Shown here: positions 9,692 through 20,222 of the stretch, in pieces
Position numbering within the stretch: position 1 is the stretch's first letter
Layout of the letters: each line of letters begins with the position of its first letter
Source: Porogramme epimiltina
Taxonomy: Eukaryota > Basidiomycota > Agaricomycetes > Polyporales > Polyporaceae
Reading direction: 5' to 3'
NCBI GenBank assembly: GCA_900155495.1
Contig: FTLJ01001013.1
Coordinates: forward strand, 1 to 27,309
Length of the DNA stretch: 27,309 nt
Translations under genes and position numbers: made by a program
Notes under the pieces: generated by a model
Databases searched by the model: none
Told to the model about the DNA's origin: nothing
Seen by the model: the letters and a program-made list of their open reading frames with translations, nothing else

Positions 9692-12600
9692 TCACTTCCG
9701 CTCCTTCCGTCTTTCCCTATCCCTCTCCGAACGCTCTCTTGTGCGCCCTTCGGGGTCGCGGCTCTTCTCCTTGGTGCGGTCTTTGGTCTGGCGGAAGCAC
9801 AGGAACTCGATGCCTGTCGCGCGGCGCGCGTCCGCAAGCGTCTTCTTCACGCCGTCCAGGTGCGCCTGGAGGTTCTCGTCGCCGGGCCGCTTCGCGTACG
9901 CTTGTGAGATCTTCGTGTACAGCTCTGAGAGCGTCTTGTCCGCGGAGCCCGTCACGTAACGCGAGAGCGTCTGGTGCATGAACTCGATCTCGAGCGTTGC
10001 CTGTGGGGGTAGGGAAGCATGATTAGGTTGTAGGAAAGAGTGCAAGAGCGTGAAACGTACGCGCAGCATGCCACCCATGCCGAATCGCCGTACTTGTCGG
10101 AAACACCTCAGAGCCTCCTCTGCGACGTCTTCGACTAGGGCATTCAATGTACGTTCCAAAAGAGGTGCTGCCGCGGCGCTGACTTGGGCGTGCACGCCGA
10201 CGAGGTACATGAGCGTTTCGTACACATACGGCCGGATCTCTGGGATTAAGGTTAGAAACCGAGGATCACGGCAGAAAGGCTACGACCAGGACTTGCCTTT
10301 TGGTTGAGGCGTCTCATACCAATCCATCTGGGGGTCGAGGACTCCACCGCGGACGATAGCAGTGATCGCAGCGGACTTGGGCTTGAAATAAGACTCGAAG
10401 AGAGTCTTATCTAGTTCTTGTACGACTGTCATCAACGACTGTCGGCGACAATGTTCAGCTATGGGTGAGGGAGATAGCCAAAGACGCTTCGCTCACCTTC
10501 TTCTCTTCCGAGATCGAGATGCTGAAGGCGGTCTCCAGCTCAGTTGTCATGTTGGGGATCAAACTCTGCATGAGGTGACCGAAGTTCGACACCACGAGAA
10601 GGACCCGCGTTTCCTACTTTCTGCGTCAGCATCCAACACAGATCGCGTTGCGAGCACAGAAAAGGCGCACCGCATCCTCGATTTTCACCAGCTCCAATGG
10701 GTTGCTGCCGGGTGCGCCGGAGGACGGTGGTGGGGGGAGGGGTGCAGATGTGCGAGACTCGTCCGACGCGAGGTGTACGAGACCGTCGAGGAACGCGTAA
10801 AGCGCGTCGACGAATGCCTTGGAGATCTTGTTCACAAACTCGGGTGCGATCGGGTTCTGCTTCGTCGGGCGGGAGGACGTCGAAGCGGCAGTGGAAAGAT
10901 CGACACCACCGGCAACCTTGAACGCGGAGGTGGTGATTTGCTTCTGGAAGGCTCGCATCTGCGCGAGGTAGACGGTTGTATATGGGACTGTCGTGGAACC
11001 GACCCATGTCTCAAGGTAGTAGAAGACAGCTGCGTCTGAGGGCGGGGTTCAGTGGTAGGAATGCAAGGATTTGCATTCGGTACAACACTGACCTCGTAGC
11101 CACGTGCTCACAAGGATATCTTGGAACTTCCACCGAGCACTCTCTAGGAGGGCCTTGAGGCTCGAGGTGGCCTCGCTCGTTATGTCCATGCCTGTGACAT
11201 CGTTGACGCTATCTTGGATCTCGCCAAGGATCTTCATTAGATGGTGCGCGGTTGTAAGGGAGTTTGAGCACTTCGGGAACCCGGGCGGCGCGGTACCACG
11301 CCCGGGGGACATTACTGCCACATCCGAGAATACGAAGAATTCGGAGAGTAGCGAGACGTAGAGCCTGATAATCTCCAAAGCCATTGTCGTGCACTGCTTA
11401 GGACTTCTGCGTGATGAAGACGTCGTCTAGTAAAGAGTGAGCGACACGTGGGCACGATAGGAGAGCTACGACAAACCTTCTTAAATCTTCCTTCCATGAA
11501 GGCCTTCGATATTCTCCAGAAGTTAGGCAGAGGGGTGAGCATCGCCTCGGTGATATTTTTGACCATAGTCTGTATTGCTTCCCAGACTTCATGACCTCCT
11601 GTTTGTGCTACGGCAAAGAACCAAGTTAACGGCTAGTGATCTGAACTCTGATTATGCCCACATACCTATTACTGCTTCAGACTGAGATCCATCGAGGGCT
11701 AGGACGCACGTCTGCAGTTGACATGCGAGTTCGCGGTTGAAATCAGTGCCTTCGATGAAGGCCTTGTTGTTCAATACTGCCGAGTAGTTAGAGAGATTCA
11801 ACTTTGCAGGAACGGAGAGCAAACCTTGAATGGTGTTCACGGCGGTGTTATATGTGTCGCGCATGCTTTGCATGATGTGTTTGTGTTGTGAATCGAAATA
11901 TGTCCATACCGGGTCATCCGAAGTATTGAACTCATAGAGAATCCTAGATTTATAGTTCAATCAAATCTTCTATAAGGCGGTGCATATATGAACTCACTCT
12001 ATAGTCTTCTCCTGCTCTTCAACACTCCGCGAAGGCTCCTGAAGCTTTGCAAGAAGGTCGTTGCGCATCTGGCCCATGACCTTCTCTACAGTCGCCCACA
12101 CTTTGTCTAGTATGCGCTTCTGCTGTTGCTGTGCACTTTCGGATGACTGGCCATCTTTCGTTGTCCCTATCGGAAGCAGTTGGTTAGGCCGAGTTTCCAG
12201 CAGAACCTTGCCCTTCTTGTAGTCGCGCATTGCTGCTTCGTATCGACCCTAAATAACACGAAGTGAGTTTAGGTGCCGAAGTAGATGTCTACTTCCTACT
12301 AACCGCCTCGATGCAGTCAACTAGAGAACTGGGGAGGTTGAAGAAGAACTTGGATCTGTCGAAGACGCCCAAAGTGGTGCGGAGCTTCTGTGCCTTCATC
12401 GCATTCTCGAGCACAGGCAGAAATACTTGATCCGCCTTCTGCGCTCCAGCTATGGGAGCACCGTTGGCCGCCGAGAAGAGCTACAGACGGTAGTGGTCAC
12501 GTACCTTTCAGGTGGTCCGTCAGAGGTTTCGAAGCATAATCTGTCTGTTCTGCGAGGATGCCCTCCTTCATCTCCGCATACAACGCTGTCGCGAGGAGCA

Positions 12601-13208
12601 TATTTAGATCAAACGTCCACGCCTGCGGCGCATACAAGCTTCCGCACCACTCACCGTCCGTGGATGCTTTCACAGCGACAAATCTGTCAAAGTTCTCCGC
12701 AACCAGAACTCGGATGGCTTCTGAGCGTGAGTCCAAAGAAGCTCGGAGGTGGGAAATACCCGCCGAAAGGTCTTGATAAGTAGCATTTGGATGGACGACG
12801 GAGAGGAATGCTTTGGGGTTGAAAGACTTGGAGGAGATGAGAACCGCGGCCTCTGTCATCCCGGTCAATCACAACTTTTGGGATATGCTCACGTCGAACT
12901 AACTGGTTTCCGAGTCAAGCTCGCGGAGGCTGAAGTTGATTGTTAACATGCAGGCAGTGGGAGGGTACATGCGCACTACATACTCGATAGTTGCTCCCAA
13001 ATTCAACGGATCTGTGTCGTTCTCCACCGGGCCTGTCACACCAGGGACGGTCTGGTCTGCATCCTGGTCAACCTCCTCCCATCTCCTATAGGCAGCGTTC
13101 AGAAGATAGCCGCGTGGTGTAGGTCAAGAATTACGTTGCTGATATTGACGAAAGCTTGTACGCCTTCAGTAGCGCATCGTCGTCTATGTCGAAGTTGAGC
13201 TTGCCCAT
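9692..13208 (-). CDS. SEC5: Exocyst complex component Sec5 (EXOC2), 15 exons
   Basis: Exons on the minus strand: 13208-13135, 13085-12984, 12929-12904, 12852-12655, 12585-12505, 12449-12304, 12248-11998, 11943-11666, 11598-11477, 11426-11093, 11035-10671, 10613-10497, 10438-10297, 10239-10061, 10000-9692. They join to 907 residues, close to yeast and human Sec5. Sec5 is part of the octameric exocyst that tethers secretory vesicles to the plasma membrane, linking Rho/Rab GTPase signals to polarised growth. Recognisable blocks are [14 protein letters not shown] at the N-terminus, [87 protein letters not shown] and [15 protein letters not shown]. The last 30 residues form an Arg/Glu/Lys/Asp-rich tail not typical of the family as I know it. 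Intron 13 (10240-10296) starts GCAAGT instead of GT. Exon 3 has only 26 nt. Confidence 0.93.
10240..10296 (-). other. GC-AG intron in SEC5
   Basis: On the minus strand the exon ends CCAAAAG and the intron begins GCAAGTCC and ends AATCCCAG (57 nt). The donor AAAG|GCAAGT is the textbook GC-AG consensus. The splice restores [16 protein letters not shown] in frame. Confidence 0.85.
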
Positions 13209-13673
13209 GGCCTGGGGAGCGAATTAATATGCTGGTGAAGTTTCCGACGACACAGAAGCCCAAATGCTGGAATTGAGAAGCAAAAGAAGAAAGTCCAGTG
13301 TAGAGGGGGTATCGAGGCAAGAATGAGCAGTAACAAGCTCCCAGCCACTGCTCCGCGGAGACGGCTCGGCGCTTGGCGCGCCTGGAACGGTACTCGTCGC
13401 GTCAAAGCCTCGTCTTGCTCGGCCGGCGACGATGCGACTCGGAGGGACTGAATTATGCATGACAGCGTGTGCTTACGCCCAGACCCTTGGTAGACGCATT
13501 CTAGGGGCCGGGAGAGCGTCGAGGTCGGCCTGAGGCGCAGCGTCGGCGCGGGCAGGAACGCGTGGGAACTCCGCCCGTCGCTAGATACATATTTCGCCCG
13601 CCCAAAGTGGTGTGACTGTTCCGCCGTCCCCTCTCTGTCTGCCCAGTGCCCTCCCTGCCGCACCTCCGCAGCC
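13209..13673. promoter_or_regulatory. Divergent promoter between SEC5 and the fatty acid 2-hydroxylase gene
   Basis: This 465-bp spacer separates the start codons of SEC5 (-) and the hydroxylase (+). The part close to the hydroxylase is CT-rich (CCGTCCCCTCTCTGTCTGCC), as in many fungal leaders. ORFs crossing it are Arg/Ser-rich shadows. I see no clear TATA box. Confidence 0.5.
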
Positions 13674-15051
13674 ATGTCTAAGCGCGTTCGTATCTACACC
13701 GAGGAGGACGTCGCCAGCCACGCGTCTCCGGCCAGCTGTTGGGTCACCCGCGACGGCAAGGTCTACAATGTCACTAGCTTCATTGCCGACCATCCCGGAG
13801 GAGACGACCTCGTCCTCAAGTATGCCGGAAGAGATATTGGTCCCATCATGAAGGACCCGGAGGAACATGACCACTCGGAGTCCGCCTACGACATGCTTGA
13901 GGAGTTCATTATCGGCAGGCTGGGCACTGGCGAGAGTCTCGTTTCTGACGGTGAGTTCTCTGGCAAGTTTCGTCCACTATAAGCTGAGCATTGGGTTAGA
14001 TTGGGAGGCCACGGACGATTTCGAACCGGAGGAGACGGATCTCTCCGCAGACTACGAGAAGAATCAATTCCTCGACCTGCGCAGGCCTCTTTTCATGCAA
14101 GTCTGGGAGGCTAACTTCTCAAAGTCCTACTACTTGCAACAAGTGCACCAACCTCGCCATATGGTGGACTCCCCCCGCCTCTTCGGCCCATGGTACCTTG
14201 AGGTATGTGGCTTCAGCCCACCGCGTTGGATACTTGTTGAGAAAGTCTACATTTATTAGATGTTCACGCGTACCGCTTGGTACGTTGTGCCGACGTTTTG
14301 GTTGCCAATCGCCTCCTACATCTTTATCCGTTCGTTGGTCCAATTCTCTATCGGCTCCTACGCCGTTCCGCCGTTCTCCGTCGATCCTGCAGCACCTCTC
14401 AAGGCGATGGTTGCCGGTCGCATTGTCTCTTCGGCATTCGTGTACGCTCTTCCGGCGTTCTTCCTTGGCAACGTCGTGTGGACCCTCTTGGAGTACATTT
14501 TCCACCGCTTCTTGTTCCATATCGACGCCCTCCTTCCCGACCACCATGCGGCGCTGACTCTCCACTTCCTGATGCACGGCATTCACCATTATCTACCCAT
14601 GGACAGGTAGATCTTTCCGTTTACTATTCAAACGGCTACTCATCATTGCAACAGGCTGAGGCTCGTCATGCCGCCACTCCTGTTCAGCGTGCTCTCTTAC
14701 CCGATGACTCGGCTGGCGCACGTCCTGTTCCCGACGGCCATGGCCAACGCTGTCATCGCCGGAGCCTTCGTCTTTTGTACGTTATCTCTCCTATAATTTG
14801 TCCAGGCTTTGACCGAATCCTTCTAGACGTGCTTTACGACATAACGCATTACGCGTAAGTCCACGAATCGAGCATGCTTGACCCTATGTGCTCACTCTTG
14901 TGCGTTTAGCCTCCACCACTCCAGGCTCCCTGCATATGTTAGGGACTTGAAGAAGTATCACCTTGCTCACCATTACAAGAACTTCGACCTCGGTTTCGGA
15001 GTCACCAGCAAGGTTTGGGACTACGTCTTCAACACTGTACTCACTGTCTAG
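13674..15051 (+). CDS. SCS7: Sphingolipid fatty acid 2-hydroxylase (cytochrome b5 fusion, Scs7/FA2H)
   Basis: Exons: 13674-13950, 14000-14202, 14260-14606, 14655-14776, 14827-14854, 14910-15051; 372 residues, close to yeast Scs7 (384). The enzyme is an ER di-iron hydroxylase that adds the alpha-OH to the very-long-chain fatty acid of ceramide. The N-terminal cytochrome b5 domain (about 1-90) has ADHPGGDD with heme ligand His40 and HDHSESAYDML with the second ligand His near 67. The membrane domain follows, with TM segments around YVVPTFWLPIASYIFI and VYALPAFFLGNVVWTLLEYI. The His boxes are EYIFHRFLFH, LHFLMHGIHH, DITHYALHHS and HLAHHYKNFD. All expected His clusters are present, so the protein should be active. 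The first Met is the only one fitting the b5 start SKRVRIYTEEDV. Exon 5 is only 28 nt. Introns are 48-57 nt, or slightly fewer or more, all GT-AG. Confidence 0.96.
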
Positions 15052-15992
15052 GCCGTCGCTACGAATACACCCCACTGCCCCGTTCCAGCACTCCCACCCT
15101 TCTATTCTTTGGATACGGGTTGTTTCCATAAGTACTTCTATAATGCGCTCTAATGATCGGTTATGATGTCGTCAAAGTGTTAGCTAATACCCAAGATCAT
15201 TCCCTTTGGCATTTGCAAGTCATGTTGTCTGGTTTTAGACAATACAGTTGCATTCACCCCTCCCCGGGCAACGTGCAATCCATCAACTAACCATGACGTC
15301 TTCAAAATCAGGTGGATAGGAATCGGAAATCTGCATCAACATGGTTTATTCTTTCTAAGGCCTGTCTGACTATATAGTCGCCTCGTGATTCTGCCGACTC
15401 TACGGAGGTCAGTCCTTTTGTGAGGTTTATGAGTCAAGATGCCATGTCAGTGGTCAACAACTCAAGAATCTCGCACACGTATACCGATTCCAACCGACGG
15501 AACGCCCGTAGCGTACAGCTCACGTAGATAGTCTCAAAGAGCATATTCCGATGTTAATGCGAACATGAACCGCTCCCGCAGCCTGTCCGCCACCCTCGTC
15601 CATCTCGCCCGCATGACCCATGTGACTTATCCGACGCCTTCTCAGTCCTTCTTCACGCAAGGCTACGGCACAACGGACCATAATACACCTCGGACGGCCA
15701 CTTGTCGGCTTCCATACCAGGTACGCGCACCTTCTTTCACCAGGCGGAACGCTCAGTACTGCAGGTACTACGGGCGAAGCTGCCTGCTTCCGGTGCAGAA
15801 TCTCGGATCTCTGCCTCGGAGTCGCGTGGCTCGCGCAAATCGTCACCGCCGCAAAGGCTTTGGCGGGCTTTGCGGGTATGACGACCGGGGGTCATGCGGA
15901 CTCGACTGTCGCCCCGTCCGAGGATATAAAGGCAGCACGAGGGCAAAGGGCGTCCTACCCAGACTCTCCTACCCTTACACAAGATCTACGAC
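15052..15992 (+). promoter_or_regulatory. Hydroxylase 3' end and endoglucanase promoter
   Basis: This 941-bp stretch holds no convincing gene. It contains the 3' UTR of the hydroxylase at its left and the promoter of the cellulase at its right. ORFs around 15520-16119 are Arg/Ser/Cys-rich and overlap the real cellulase start on other frames, so they are shadows. Confidence 0.5.
15925..15930 (+). promoter_or_regulatory. TATA box of the GH5 endoglucanase gene
   Basis: TATAAA, in the context GAGGATATAAAGGCAGC, lies 63 bases before the start codon. It leaves room for a short pyrimidine-rich leader. This is the spacing expected of strongly inducible secreted-enzyme genes in basidiomycetes. Confidence 0.65.
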
Positions 15993-17730
15993 ATGCACTC
16001 GTTTGCAGGGCTCTTCGTTGCAATCTCCCTCGCGCTGTCGGTGCGCGCCCAGGCGCAAACCTGGCAACAGTGTGAGTTTATCCTTCTGTTCATGTCCGTC
16101 TCCCTTACGTGAGGTCTAAACATATCTGCGATAGGTGGTGGTACTGTGCGTGCATTCTGCGAACTGCTGCCTCCATCAAGCACGTGCTGACGTTGTGTAA
16201 CCAGGGATGGACCGGACCCACCACCTGCGTGACAGGTTCCGTGTGCACGTCCTACAACGACGGCAAGCGCTCTTTCTATCCTCACGTTTCCTCAACCCAA
16301 TCTCATATGCTTTCTAGCTTATTCTCAATGCGTACCGGGCGCCGCGACCACGGTGGCGTCCACAACCGCTGCCTCGGGCACCACGACCGCTCCGGGCGCA
16401 ACCACAACCTCCGTCGCCGCGACCCCGACCTCGTCCTGCGCCGTGGCCCCCGCGAGCGCGGGAAAGCTGCAGTTCGCAGGCGTGAACATCGCCGGGTTCG
16501 ACTTTGGCTGCGGCACGGACGGGACGTGCAACCCGACGGGCGCGTGGCCGCCGCTGACGCAGTACTACGGCATGGACGGCGCGGGGCAGATGCAGCACTT
16601 CGTCAAGGACGACGGGTACAACGTCTTCCGGCTGCCCGTCGGCTGGCAGTTCCTCACGAACGGCGTCGTCGGCGGCGCGATCGACGAGGACAACTGGACC
16701 GAGTACGACGCGCTCGTGCAGGCGTGCCTCGCTACCGGCGCGTCGTGCATCGTCGACCTGCATAACTACGCGCGGTGGAACGGGAAGGTGCGTGTTTGGG
16801 ACGATACGAGCTGGAGGAGCATATGCTGAAATCTGGTCACAGATCGTTGGGCAGGGCGGTCCGACCAACGATCAATTTGCCGCGATCTGGACCAGCATCG
16901 CGTCGAAGTATGCGGACAATGAGAAGATTATCTTTGGAGTGTAAGTAGTCTTTCGATCGCAGGTATGCTGATCCGCCGAGCTCATGACCTCAACAAAGTA
17001 TGAATGAGCCCCATGACGTCCCCGACATCGAAATGTGGGCCCAGAGCGTACAAGCAGCAGTGACCGCCATCCGTCAAGCCGGGTAATGTTTAGTGTTAGT
17101 TGTTCTTATACTCTCTACTAATATGGCATACAGTGCGACTAAGCAACTTATCCTCCTTCCTGGAAACAACTGGACCTCTGCTGAGACATTCGTCTCTAAC
17201 GGGTCTGGGGATGCGCTTATGAAGGTCACGAACCCCGACGGGAGCGTTACCGGCCTCATCTTCGACGTGCACAAGTACCTGGACTTTGATAACTCGTGCG
17301 TCCTAGTTCGGCATCTACCTTACGCCCTCGATACTAAATCTAGCATCGGGTTAGGGGTACCAACGCCGAGTGCACGACCAACAACATCGACAACGCCTGG
17401 GCGCCGCTCGCTGAGTGGCTCCGGTGCAATGGCCGCCAGGCATTCAACACTGAGACGGGCGGCGGAAATGTCGCTTCGTGCGAGACGCTCATGTGCCAGC
17501 AAGTTGCGTTCCAGAAGGCCAACTCTGACGGTACGTCGGTCTTCTCGCTTTCATGAAGGCCCGCGCTGATCATGGTGTTTGTAATAGTGTTCTTGGGCTA
17601 CGTCGGCTGGGCTGCTGGCAACTTCTACACCGGCTACGTGTTGGGCGAGAACCCGGTCGCCAACGGAGACGGCACATGGACGGACACGCCGCTCGTTGCT
17701 GCATGCCTCTCGCCCAACGCGCAGCACTAA
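15993..17730 (+). CDS. Secreted CBM1-GH5 endo-beta-1,4-glucanase, 9 exons
   Basis: Exons: 15993-16071, 16135-16145, 16205-16262, 16318-16787, 16843-16940, 16999-17082, 17134-17295, 17355-17530, 17588-17730; 426 residues. The signal peptide is MHSFAGLFVAISLALSVRA. The CBM1 cellulose-binding module (about 22-57) follows the pattern QQCGGTGWTGPTTC, CTSYNDAYSQC. A Thr/Ala/Ser linker leads to a GH5 domain of the fungal subfamily 5 type. Catalytic-domain marks are GVNIAGFDFGCGTDG, FRLPVGWQFL, DLHNYARWNG, the acid/base MNEPHD (Glu242), the HKYLD segment and the nucleophile in FNTETGGGN (Glu354). It should cut internal beta-1,4 bonds of cellulose outside the cell. Exon 2 is just 11 nt and encodes CGGT of the CBM. 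Intron 3 (16263-16317) starts GC. A TATA box lies upstream and an AATAAA follows the stop. All catalytic residues are intact. Confidence 0.95.
16263..16317 (+). other. GC-AG intron in the CBM1 module
   Basis: The exon ends CAACGACG and the intron begins GCAAGC and ends CTTTCTAG (55 nt). This splice alone gives the CBM1 ending YNDAYSQCVPG. The only nearby GT donor reads the following exon in a frame without the conserved Cys. Confidence 0.75.
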
Positions 17731-18539
17731 AATAATCTTTGACAGTGTCGGTTAGCTCGGGACGGAGGAAATGTCGTATCATGGGGGGCTCTATTTGGTT
17801 CAAAAGCTTTGCTGTTGTATTTGGGCGTCGAAATAAAATGTGTCTTGAACATCTCCTACAACCTAAGCCGGTTTCTGTGATACAGTACTAGTCAAGATGG
17901 TCCAAACTTTTCCGGAGGCGATGCCGTCGCTGAACATTATGGACATTGACTCGAGGGGTCATAAAAGGCGGATGCTGGAGAGAAAGGGGTAACACGAAAA
18001 AGTCCCGAATCGGGTCCGTTTCACATCAGATTGTGCAATAACTATAAAGCGGGAAAGTCCGTTGTCCGCGTTGCTTTTGGTCAAGGAGCTCGGACCGTGT
18101 GGAACACGACGGTGTGCAACACTATAATTAGCATGATTGACTACTGCGAGTTTGAAGCTACTCAATTCGTGCGAATTGGAAGCTTACCGCAGGCGTGTAG
18201 TAGCACCGGCACGTGATCGCACTCGGACGCGCCGACGCGGAACTGAGCGCGCTCCGCTTGACAAAAGGCGACGGCTCCGTGCTGGAGACGAGAGACGTTG
18301 ACCTACACCGCCCCCTTCCGAGCTCTGGTTCCTTCTCATTGTCCACACACGTTTGCTCCGCGATATTTCTATCTGCTCGCGACCGCGCCTTTTATGTGCT
18401 GAGCCGCCGTTGTTCTTCCCGAAGTCTTCCCATACAGTCTTCTTGGTTGTACTGGCACCGCCTGGATGAATACGCCGAACACGATATAACGGTCAGCTCG
18501 CAGCACACCTAGCCTCCCCACATCTCTACCACCATCGCT
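17731..18539 (+). other. Intergenic space between endoglucanase and nuclease
   Basis: This 809-bp stretch has no convincing gene. The left part is the cellulase 3' end and is relatively AT-rich. The right part should be the nuclease promoter. It has a CACGTG E-box at 18210-18215 and a CT/CA-rich leader just before the start codon at 18540. GATATAAC at 18483 is only a weak TATA-like match. Confidence 0.45.
17832..17837 (+). terminator. Poly(A) signal of the endoglucanase gene
   Basis: AATAAA lies about 100 bases after the stop codon, in a T/A-rich stretch that follows the GC-rich coding sequence. Fungal poly(A) signals are loose, so this is a likely but not certain assignment. Confidence 0.45.
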
Positions 18540-19815
18540 ATGCGCCAATCCACACTCAGCGCACTCGCGCTCGTCTCTGTTCTCTCGGGTACACCGACCG
18601 CGGTATATGCCTGGGGGTCCGCCGGGCACGAGATCGTCGCAACCATTGCCCAAATCCACCTCCCCAAACCCGTCCTGTCCTACGTCTGTGACATCCTCCA
18701 CCCAGACCTCGACCTCTCCTCGTCCTCCGCGTACCCTCCATGCTCGCTTGCACCCATTGCAGCATGGGCCGACCAAATCAAGGGCAAGCCGCAGTACCGA
18801 TACACCGCGCCGATGCACTACGTGAACGCCGTCGACGACTTGCCGCCCGACTCTTGCGCGTTCCCCGGTGCGCACGGGTGGCAGGGCCGCGCGACAGGGA
18901 ACATACTCGCAGCCCTCGGGAACGTCTCCCATGTTCTGCGCGACTTCGCCAAGGGCGAGCAGAGCGTCGATGGCGCGGGGGAGGCGCTCAAGTTCTTTGT
19001 GCACTGGATGGGCGACATGCACCAGCCGCTGCACATGAGCGGGCGTGAGAAGGGCGGGAACGGGGTGCGGGTGACTTGGAACGGCCGGGTTACAAGTGCG
19101 TACATTCCTCATTTCCGTATGTGTCCCCCGTGGGCTTACGAGACGGCGGCGTATAGACCTACACAGTGTATGGGATGGACTTCTCATTGCGCAGTCTATC
19201 CGTACGACTCCCAGCAACTACTCGCGCCCCCTCCCAGGCTCCGCCGGCGCGTTCGTCGAGCCGCACCTCCGCGGGGCGATCTACGACTCCTACATCCGCC
19301 GGATCATGCACGAGGGCCTCTCCGCCGGCGGGCGGTTCGACGACGAGAGCCACACCTGGCTCGACTGCCCGGAGCCCAAGTCCGCCGCGTCCACCCCGGC
19401 GCAGCTGACCCTCGGCGAGCGCGCGCAGGCGCTGTTCGGGCTCGACTTTGCCGGTGCGCTCGGACTCACGACGCGCGCGGGCGCGGAGGAGGGCTGGGAC
19501 GACGCAGTGCTGTGCCCGTACGCGTGGGCGAAGCCGATCCACGAGCTCAACTGCGCGCTGCCTGTGTGGCCGCACGAACTCGACCTGCCTGGTGGGCACC
19601 CGAATGGCGCGGAGCTCGAGGAAGACATCGATGCGAGCTCGGACGCGGCAGAGCGTCGGCCTCCGAGGCACCCAGACCTGCTCGAGCTGGACACCCCTGC
19701 GTACGCCGGGAAGATTGCGAAGGAGTGGGTCGTGGAGAAGATGCTCGCCATGGCTGGCGTGCGGCTCGCGGGTGTTTTGACCGACATCTTTGCGGATGTC
19801 GCTAGTGGTGTTTAA
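18540..19815 (+). CDS. Secreted S1/P1-type zinc nuclease
   Basis: Exons 18540-19095 and 19157-19815 (intron 19096-19156) give 404 residues, longer than S1/P1 nucleases (about 290). The family hydrolyses single-stranded DNA and RNA and 3'-nucleotides using three Zn ions, mostly outside the cell. The signal peptide is about residues 1-24, ending TAVYA before WGSAGHE. The new N-terminal Trp25 and His30 are zinc ligands in the family. Further ligand motifs are WADQIKG, HYVNAVDD, HWMGDMHQPLH, and LHSVWDG right after the intron. The family-typical SYIRRIMHEG and WAKPIHELNC regions follow. The C-terminal 80 residues hold an acidic loop (LEEDIDASSDAAERR) and a hydrophobic end (MAGVRLAGVLTDIFADVAS) that might be an anchor. 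The acidic insertion accounts for part of the extra length. All zinc-ligand motifs I can check are present. Confidence 0.95.
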
Positions 19816-20222
19816 TGTACTGTATGATGTAAGGTGCTATGTATGTATCAGGATATCAGGATCAAGGATATAAGATCAGTGACAGTACTTCAGTCTGGTT
19901 TTACGGTGATATCGAGGAGGTTGGCTATGGATAGGGCGAGTGGCAAGCAACACAAGTGTCCTCGGTGACGCGAGTTGACGTTTTGTAGTCTGGACTAAGG
20001 GGACCATTAGCTAGTAGTACGCCTCAAGCTTGTTGTATCCTGATTCCTCTACACAACCCCTGTGGAATCGGCCCGAATATCGTGGATTCGACGCGATCAC
20101 GTGGTGTGGGGGTGTTTACGCGAAGGACGCGGAACGTCGAGGATAAGCGCCAGAACCTGACTGTGCACCTGCCACTTTCCTTATTTCCTCCACAATAGCC
20201 CCTACTCATCCCCACGCTCAGC
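19816..20222 (+). promoter_or_regulatory. Intergenic space and promoter before the acidic protein gene
   Basis: This 407-bp stretch has no gene. The left half is AT-richer and includes short repeated ATCAGGAT and ATATAAG-like words, probably the nuclease 3' UTR. The right half has a CACGTG E-box at 20098-20103 and a CT-rich leader (TTCCTTATTTCCTCCAC) before the start codon. Confidence 0.5.

Noticed and set aside
13184..13675. 163-codon minus strand ORF extending upstream of the SEC5 start as an N-terminal extension.
   Set aside because: It lies in a different frame from [19 protein letters not shown] and crosses the divergent promoter. The family N-terminus begins at 13208.
18369..19217. 282-codon minus strand ORF.
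   Set aside because: It is antisense to the S1/P1 nuclease exon, whose motifs are unmistakable, and shows no family features itself.
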